A stretch of 7,593 bases of DNA from an uncultured Cardiobacterium sp. (GTDB lineage Bacteria; Pseudomonadota; Gammaproteobacteria; Cardiobacteriales; Cardiobacteriaceae), in NCBI RefSeq assembly GCF_938028185.1, contig NZ_CALJAH010000025.1:1-7593 (forward strand), written 5' to 3'. The translations under genes were made by a program, and so were the position numbers. Each line of letters starts with the position of its first letter. Positions within the stretch are counted from its first letter, which is position 1. Positions 5,488-7,593 of this stretch are shown in pieces. Under the pieces are notes generated by a model. The model was not told the DNA's origin and did not search any database. It was given only the letters and a program-made list of their open reading frames with translations.

Positions 5488-5515
5488 AAAAAAACGGGGC
5501 ATTGCCCCGTTTTTT
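5488..5515 (-). terminator. Rho-independent terminator of the porin gene
   Basis: Stem acggggc (5494-5500)/gccccgt (5504-5510) with a three-base loop, A7 on the left and T6 on the right. It starts six bases past the porin stop codon on the minus strand, where the left A-run gives the U-tract. It separates the porin transcript from the lipoprotein gene. Confidence 0.92.
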
Positions 5516-5520
5516 ATCTA

Positions 5521-6489
5521 TCAAAATTCATGCCGCAAGAGCAGTTTGCTCAAATAGCTGTGCTCACCGCCCTGAGTTCGGTAAGAGCCTTTGATTTCGG
5601 TATAGGTATGCTTGCTGAAATAGTAGCGGTAGCCGAGGTGATATTGCTGCCAGAATTTTTCTTTTTCATAGTCGAGCATTTCCCAGCCCGCGCGGAATTT
5701 TTGTGAGCCCAGGCTGTAATCGAGCGAGGTCGCGGCAAATTCGCCAAATCCGGCGTGGTGCTGGTAATCCAGCGCCCATTCGAGCGACTGTTTTTTGTCC
5801 TTGTTTTCAAGGAAGGTAAAGGCGACGGATGCGCCCATGATTTCTTTGGTTTTGCCGCCCAGTTCGGTTTCGATGGCGGGAACGCTGGTGCTTTGATAAC
5901 CAAAGGAAGCGTCAATGCCGTTTTTGTTGTAGCCAATAGCGGCGTCATAGGCATTGAAGGCGCGGTTTTTGCCGTTTTTAATCACTTCATGCGAGCCGTC
6001 GAGGATGCCGTCAATGGCGAATTTGAAGCCGCTGCCGCCGATATTGTCCAAATCGTAGCGGATAACTTTTCCGGGACGCGCCAAACCAATGGCGGCATCG
6101 TCAAAAACGGATTTGCCCATATAGCTTTTCCACGCGGTATTTTGCCGCCCCAGCGTCAGTTTGCCGAAATCGCCTTTCAGGCCGATATAGGCTTCGCGCA
6201 GACCATTCAGGCCACTGCCGTCTTTCGTTTCTTTACTGGTGAGATGGAGATTGAAGAATGCCTGGATATTGCCGCCCAGTGCTTCTGTCGCTTTTATGCC
6301 AATACGCAAATGGTCATTCAGATAATCCACTTTGCCATCGCTTTTTTTGCCGCGATCGGTGATTTTGACGCCTTGCGACAGCGAGCCGTAAAGGGTCACG
6401 GTGGATTCGTTTTTGTCGCCAGCGGCAAGGGCGGTTTGGCCTGCCCATGCGGCAAGGGCGACGAGGGCGATATGGCGTGATTGGTACAT
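5521..6489 (-). CDS. Gram-negative general porin (porin_4 type)
   Basis: A 322-residue outer-membrane channel protein for passive uptake of small hydrophilic solutes. The N-terminus has a Sec signal (MYQSRH, hydrophobic run, cleavage near TALAA/GDKN). The mature protein opens with STVTLYGSLSQG, the usual first strand of this porin family, and continues with LRIGIKATEALGGNIQAFFNLHL and FGKLTLGRQNT, which are also family-typical. It ends in LLRHEF, with the C-terminal Phe read by the BAM assembly machinery. It is somewhat shorter than many relatives (about 350-400 residues). The start is uncertain by two codons: ATG at 6489 has its AGAGGA ten bases upstream, while TTG at 6495 lies four to five bases from it. 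I prefer ATG for codon type. It has its own terminator, and a divergent antiporter gene lies upstream. Transport specificity cannot be read from the sequence. Confidence 0.9.
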   Translation of the reverse strand: MYQSRHIALVALAAWAGQTALAAGDKNESTVTLYGSLSQGVKITDRGKKSDGKVDYLNDHLRIGIKATEALGGNIQAFFNLHLTSKETKDGSGLNGLREAYIGLKGDFGKLTLGRQNTAWKSYMGKSVFDDAAIGLARPGKVIRYDLDNIGGSGFKFAIDGILDGSHEVIKNGKNRAFNAYDAAIGYNKNGIDASFGYQSTSVPAIETELGGKTKEIMGASVAFTFLENKDKKQSLEWALDYQHHAGFGEFAATSLDYSLGSQKFRAGWEMLDYEKEKFWQQYHLGYRYYFSKHTYTEIKGSYRTQGGEHSYLSKLLLRHEF

Positions 6490-6539
6490 AAACAATAATT
6501 CCTCTTGTTTGGATTAAAAGCCGCGAGCTTAACGACATC

Positions 6540-6555
6540 ATTGCGCGCCCGCAAT
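6540..6555. promoter_or_regulatory. Inverted repeat in the porin upstream region
   Basis: attgcg (6540-6545)/cgcaat (6550-6555) with four bases between, about 50 bp upstream of the porin start codon. This is a plausible operator position in the divergent porin/antiporter region (6490-6748). No convincing -35/-10 pair is visible for the porin; the best is TTG-cgg with a TTTATT box, 17 bp apart, further upstream on the minus strand. Confidence 0.25.
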
Positions 6556-6748
6556 GTTATTTTGCGCCAATAAATGCAGCCATTTTCTTTGCCGCAATCG
6601 TGGTGCGAACGTCGGCGAAAATGGCAAATCTGGCAGTCATCTTCATTGCCGTTTTATATCGCTTTCGCTGCCGCCAGATTGGCGCAGCAGTCATGCGCAT
6701 AAACGGCTACAATGCCGCGCATCAATTGACGTACAGCAAGGAGTTTTC

Positions 6749-7593
6749 ATGGCAGCAGAAGGGGCGGGCGATCTCGTCCGCGTGGTTTCATTATTGGGTG
6801 CGGCGGTGGTCGCCGTGCCGCTGTTCAAGCGCCTCGGCCTCGGCTCGGTACTGGGTTATCTCGCCGCCGGGCTTGCCATTGGCCCGTTCGGGCTGCGGCT
6901 CGTCACCGATTCGCAGGCGATTATTCATATCGCCGAATTTGGCGTGGTAATGTTTTTGTTCGTCATCGGTCTGGAAATGAAACCCTCGCATTTGTGGGGG
7001 TTGCGCCGCCAAATATTCGGCCTCGGCAGCCTGCAAGTGCTGGTCTGCGCCATTCTGCTCACCGCCGTCGGGATGCTTTACGGCTTCCCGTGGCAGGTCA
7101 GTTTCATCAGCGCGGCGGGCTTCGTCCTCACCTCGACCGCCATCGTCATGCAGGTGTTGAACGAGCGCGGCGATATTTCCAGCCCGCGCGGGCAACGCAT
7201 TGTCTCCATTCTTCTTTTTGAAGACTTGCTGATTGTGCCGCTGCTCGCCATCGTCGCCTTCCTCTCGCCGCTGGAGCCCGTCGGCGAAGCGGCGCGACCG
7301 CTGTGGCAATCCGTCGCCATCGCCTTTGGCGCACTCGCCGCGCTGGTCGTCGCCGGGCTGTTCGTACTGAACCCGCTCTTCCGCATCCTTGCCGCCACCC
7401 GCGCCCGCGAAGTGATGACCGCCGCCGCGCTGTTCGTCGTCCTCGGCGCGGCGCTGCTGATGGAAGCAGGCGGGTTGTCGATGGCGATGGGCGCATTTGT
7501 CGCGGGCGTCCTGCTCTCCGAATCCTCCTTCCGCCACCAGCTCGAAGCCGATATTGAGCCCTTCCGCGGCCTGCTGCTCGGCCTCTTTTTCCT
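6749..7593 (+). CDS. KefB/KefC-type cation:proton antiporter (CPA2), 5' part
   Basis: The first 281 codons are present and the frame is still open at the window edge. The start ATG has AAGGAG five bases upstream. The protein is an inner-membrane CPA2 antiporter related to the KefB/KefC potassium-efflux systems, which exchange K+ for H+ during electrophile stress. Family landmarks in order: LGSVLGYLAAGLAIGPFGL (about 31-49), AEFGVVMFLFVIGLEM (62-77), LTSTAIVMQ (127-135), LLFEDLLIVPLLA (155-167), REVMTAAALFVVLGAALLMEAGGLSMAMGAFVAGVLLSES (220-259) and FRGLLLGLFF (272-281). The key pair in the fifth helix is Glu-Asp (158-159), where E. coli KefB/KefC have Gln-Asp. The C-terminal half, where a TrkA-N/RCK domain would decide the subtype, is missing, so no gene symbol is given. 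A TACAAT at 6708-6713 could be a -10 box but has no good -35. Confidence 0.93.
   Translation, partial: MAAEGAGDLVRVVSLLGAAVVAVPLFKRLGLGSVLGYLAAGLAIGPFGLRLVTDSQAIIHIAEFGVVMFLFVIGLEMKPSHLWGLRRQIFGLGSLQVLVCAILLTAVGMLYGFPWQVSFISAAGFVLTSTAIVMQVLNERGDISSPRGQRIVSILLFEDLLIVPLLAIVAFLSPLEPVGEAARPLWQSVAIAFGALAALVVAGLFVLNPLFRILAATRAREVMTAAALFVVLGAALLMEAGGLSMAMGAFVAGVLLSESSFRHQLEADIEPFRGLLLGLFF

Noticed and set aside
5755..6480. A 241-codon plus-strand open frame opposite the porin gene
   Set aside because: Phe/Ala/Gly-rich shadow of beta-strand codons. The minus strand has a signal peptide, porin strands and a C-terminal Phe.
6791..7537. A 248-codon minus-strand open frame opposite the Kef-like gene
   Set aside because: Low-complexity Glu/Arg/Gly/Gln translation, an antisense shadow of the antiporter frame, which has a perfect Shine-Dalgarno and all family motifs.
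1..7593. CRISPR array, integrase/attachment site, or DNA uptake sequences
   Set aside because: No direct-repeat/spacer pattern was seen. The tRNA 3' end is not repeated elsewhere in the window, and neither the neisserial nor the Pasteurellaceae uptake core was found by eye.

Overview
The window is a GC-rich stretch of a Gram-negative proteobacterial chromosome. It carries a porin with a C-terminal Phe, a surface-type lipoprotein, a KefB/KefC-like antiporter and a gammaproteobacterial-looking PNPase followed by tRNA-Ser(GGA). The mix of a TbpB-like lipoprotein, a small porin_4-type porin and intergenic elements reminiscent of neisserial repeats fits a mucosal bacterium such as Cardiobacterium or a relative. 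That placement is a guess: I found no neisserial DUS core (GCCGTCTGAA) and no Pasteurellaceae uptake core (AAGTGCGGT).

Layout, left to right. (1) The 3' part of pnp (+) runs into tRNA-Ser(GGA) and a strong terminator. The pnp stop codon lies inside a perfect TATAAT that probably belongs to a tRNA promoter. (2) A gene-free stretch (997-1351) lies between two convergent terminators and holds several small repeats: a roughly 70-bp MITE-like element with 11-bp inverted ends, a GTAG-headed REP-like hairpin, and one copy of a 31-bp dispersed repeat whose second copy is near 4.4 kb. (3) A two-gene minus-strand operon encodes a ThrE-type Ser/Thr exporter and, 27 bp downstream, a DASS (SLC13/INDY) dicarboxylate/anion symporter with an unusual Arg/Cys-rich N-terminal extension. 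(4) A minus-strand single-gene unit encodes a lipoprotein with one TbpB-like beta-barrel domain on a Pro-rich stalk. It has a clear promoter, a 5'-UTR hairpin and a terminator. (5) A minus-strand porin gene has its own terminator. (6) A divergent, right-truncated Kef-type cation:proton antiporter gene (+) starts at 6749 behind a textbook ribosome binding site.

Most of the window is membrane transport and envelope: an inner-membrane exporter, an inner-membrane importer, an inner-membrane antiporter, an outer-membrane porin and an outer-membrane lipoprotein. Only the exporter and DASS genes look co-transcribed. I see no clearly new multi-gene system. The points most worth a second look are the orphan TbpB-like lipoprotein, the repeat cluster at 1.0-1.3 kb with its second locus at 4.4 kb, and the N-terminal extension of the DASS transporter.
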